Shown: positions 14,465-15,382 of the stretch, one piece after another | Layout of the letters: each line of letters begins with the position of its first letter | Position numbering within the stretch: the first letter of the stretch is position 1 | Origin: Nitrososphaerota archaeon | GTDB taxonomy: Archaea; Thermoproteota; Nitrososphaeria; Nitrososphaerales; CADDZS01 | NCBI GenBank assembly: GCA_027886795.1 | Contig: JAPCJU010000010.1 | Span: forward strand, 1-15,382 | Length of the DNA stretch: 15,382 nucleotides | Direction of reading: 5' to 3' | The notes under the pieces: generated by a model | Databases searched by the model: none | Told to the model about the DNA's origin: nothing | Seen by the model: the letters and a program-made list of their open reading frames with translations, nothing else | Program-made: the position numbers and the translations under genes

Positions 14465-15382
14465 CTAAAGAAGGATTTGCTCGCCTTGAATTATTTTTGT
14501 CCCGTCCACTTCAATTGTGACATCTCTTATACTTCCGTCACCGTGAATCTTACTCACGTTTGTCCCGCCTGGATATACTCCTTTGTTACTCCCCACACCA
14601 AGATGGACCGTACCTATTCTTCCCTTTTCTTGCATCGTTCCCAGTTTTGCCTTGTGACTTGCTCCGATTCCGAGTTCGCCAATAACGTACGCGTTGGGGT
14701 CGGCTGACTCGAGAGTTTTCCTGAATTGAATCGCTTCTTCTCCACCGTTAATTTCTACAATTTTGCCATCCTTCACTTTCCACTCTACGGGATGCGACAC
14801 TGCCGACTCCGAACCCCACCGCATCAATATTCCATCGATAACAACGTGACCAGTTGATTTATTCTCAATCGGAGCCCAGTTCAGCTCTCCCCACAGTGGA
14901 ATCGGACAAGCTGCCTGCATTCCGGGTCTGGGCATGACAGGAAGGCCCGGCATGCAGTCTCTTCCTTCAATTGAAAACGTGACATCGGTTCCGTTTGGCG
15001 AAGTGACTCTCACCGATTTCTTCCCTTTCATGAACTCCATGATCTTTCGCCCCTTCCGCATGATATCCTCGACATCCTCGAGTGAAAAATCCCAGGCCCC
15101 CATTTCCTCATCTATCTGGTAGACGGAGCACTCTGGAGTCTGGTTTAGGAAGTAGTGAATCTTGTGAGAGAATCGCTGAGAATATTCTTGACTTGTGACT
15201 ATCATTGTCAGGTTTGAATTTTTCATCAACGTCTTGAAATTCTCGGGAGGATCAACGTACCTGCCTTTCGATATTGGAATTACGTATGGAGTGAGATCCA
15301 CAATCAAAATCTCGGCGCCCCGCGCGTAGCAAACGGATGCAAGGACCTCGGCCTCGATTCTTCTCGCAGAGTCTGTTGCGAC
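14465..15382 (-). CDS. NicX/M29-like metalloenzyme (2,5-dihydroxypyridine dioxygenase or aminopeptidase-like); 5' end outside the window
   Basis: The frame stays open to the right edge, so the gene is partial; 305 codons are visible. The upstream 25 codons read (V)ATDSARRIEAEVLASVCYARGAEILI, the usual N-terminal Rossmann-like part of this family, so the internal TTG at 15307 is not the start. The family holds thermophilic M29 aminopeptidases and the Fe(II) ring-opening enzyme NicX. Candidate ligands are Glu in PLWGELNWAPIE, Glu in VIGELGIGAS, His in GTVHLGVGSN, and the HxD pair in SKIHGDG near the C-terminus. GTDVTFSIEGR, near the middle, is a family motif. The HxD and upstream His match the metal-binding pattern known for NicX, but M29 peptidases share them, so activity is open. 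The Mo-hydroxylase context favours a catabolic role (inference). Confidence 0.75.
   Translation of the reverse strand, partial: VATDSARRIEAEVLASVCYARGAEILIVDLTPYVIPISKGRYVDPPENFKTLMKNSNLTMIVTSQEYSQRFSHKIHYFLNQTPECSVYQIDEEMGAWDFSLEDVEDIMRKGRKIMEFMKGKKSVRVTSPNGTDVTFSIEGRDCMPGLPVMPRPGMQAACPIPLWGELNWAPIENKSTGHVVIDGILMRWGSESAVSHPVEWKVKDGKIVEINGGEEAIQFRKTLESADPNAYVIGELGIGASHKAKLGTMQEKGRIGTVHLGVGSNKGVYPGGTNVSKIHGDGSIRDVTIEVDGTKIIQGEQILL

Noticed and set aside
14432..14707. A 91-codon plus-strand frame opposite the NicX-like gene
   Set aside because: It is antisense to a conserved coding sequence and contains the 3' hairpin; no family match.

Overview
The window reads as a stretch of archaeal chromosome carrying a catabolic gene island. 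Reasons for archaea: TATA-like boxes lie about 26 bases before likely transcription starts (5411-5425, 5615-5622, 14361-14369), leaders are very short or absent, T-rich tracts end transcripts, and TTG is the commonest start codon (about seven of twelve complete genes). Moderate base composition, soluble three-subunit molybdenum hydroxylases, LLM-type flavin/F420 oxidoreductases and a ParB-like protein would fit a heterotrophic Thermoproteota lineage (for example a non-ammonia-oxidising relative of Nitrososphaeria, or Bathyarchaeia). That placement is inference; there is no rRNA here to test it.

Layout, left to right. 2-100 (+): tail of a gene entering from the left, probably an LLM oxidoreductase. 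174-1460 (-): M20-type hydrolase. 1615-5391 (-): operon A, a molybdenum hydroxylase transcribed as molybdopterin subunit, FAD subunit, [2Fe-2S] subunit. 5659-6099 (+): RidA-family protein. 6113-7267 (-): ParB-like DNA-binding protein fused to a C-terminal NTF2/SnoaL-like domain. 7446-13186 (+): operon B, a UbiD-family prenyl-FMN decarboxylase, then a second molybdenum hydroxylase in the same subunit order, then a CoxG-like SRPBCC protein. 13338-14315 (-): LLM oxidoreductase. 14465 to the right edge (-): NicX/M29-like metalloenzyme, cut by the window edge. No gap between genes exceeds 300 bases. I see no RNA genes, insertion sequences or CRISPR.

How the genes may work together (inference): two paralogous hydroxylases that add water-derived oxygen to aromatic or heteroaromatic carbon, a reversible aromatic-acid decarboxylase, a protein related to a ring-opening 2,5-dihydroxypyridine dioxygenase, a hydrolase that could cleave an amide, an enamine/imine deaminase and flavin oxidoreductases together resemble the parts list of an N-heteroaromatic acid pathway such as nicotinate degradation. 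They form at least five transcription units, so they need not all act in one pathway. The ParB-NTF2 protein, divergent from operon B across a short region with an imperfect palindrome, is the best candidate for a local regulator and the most unusual protein here. No substrate can be read from the sequence.
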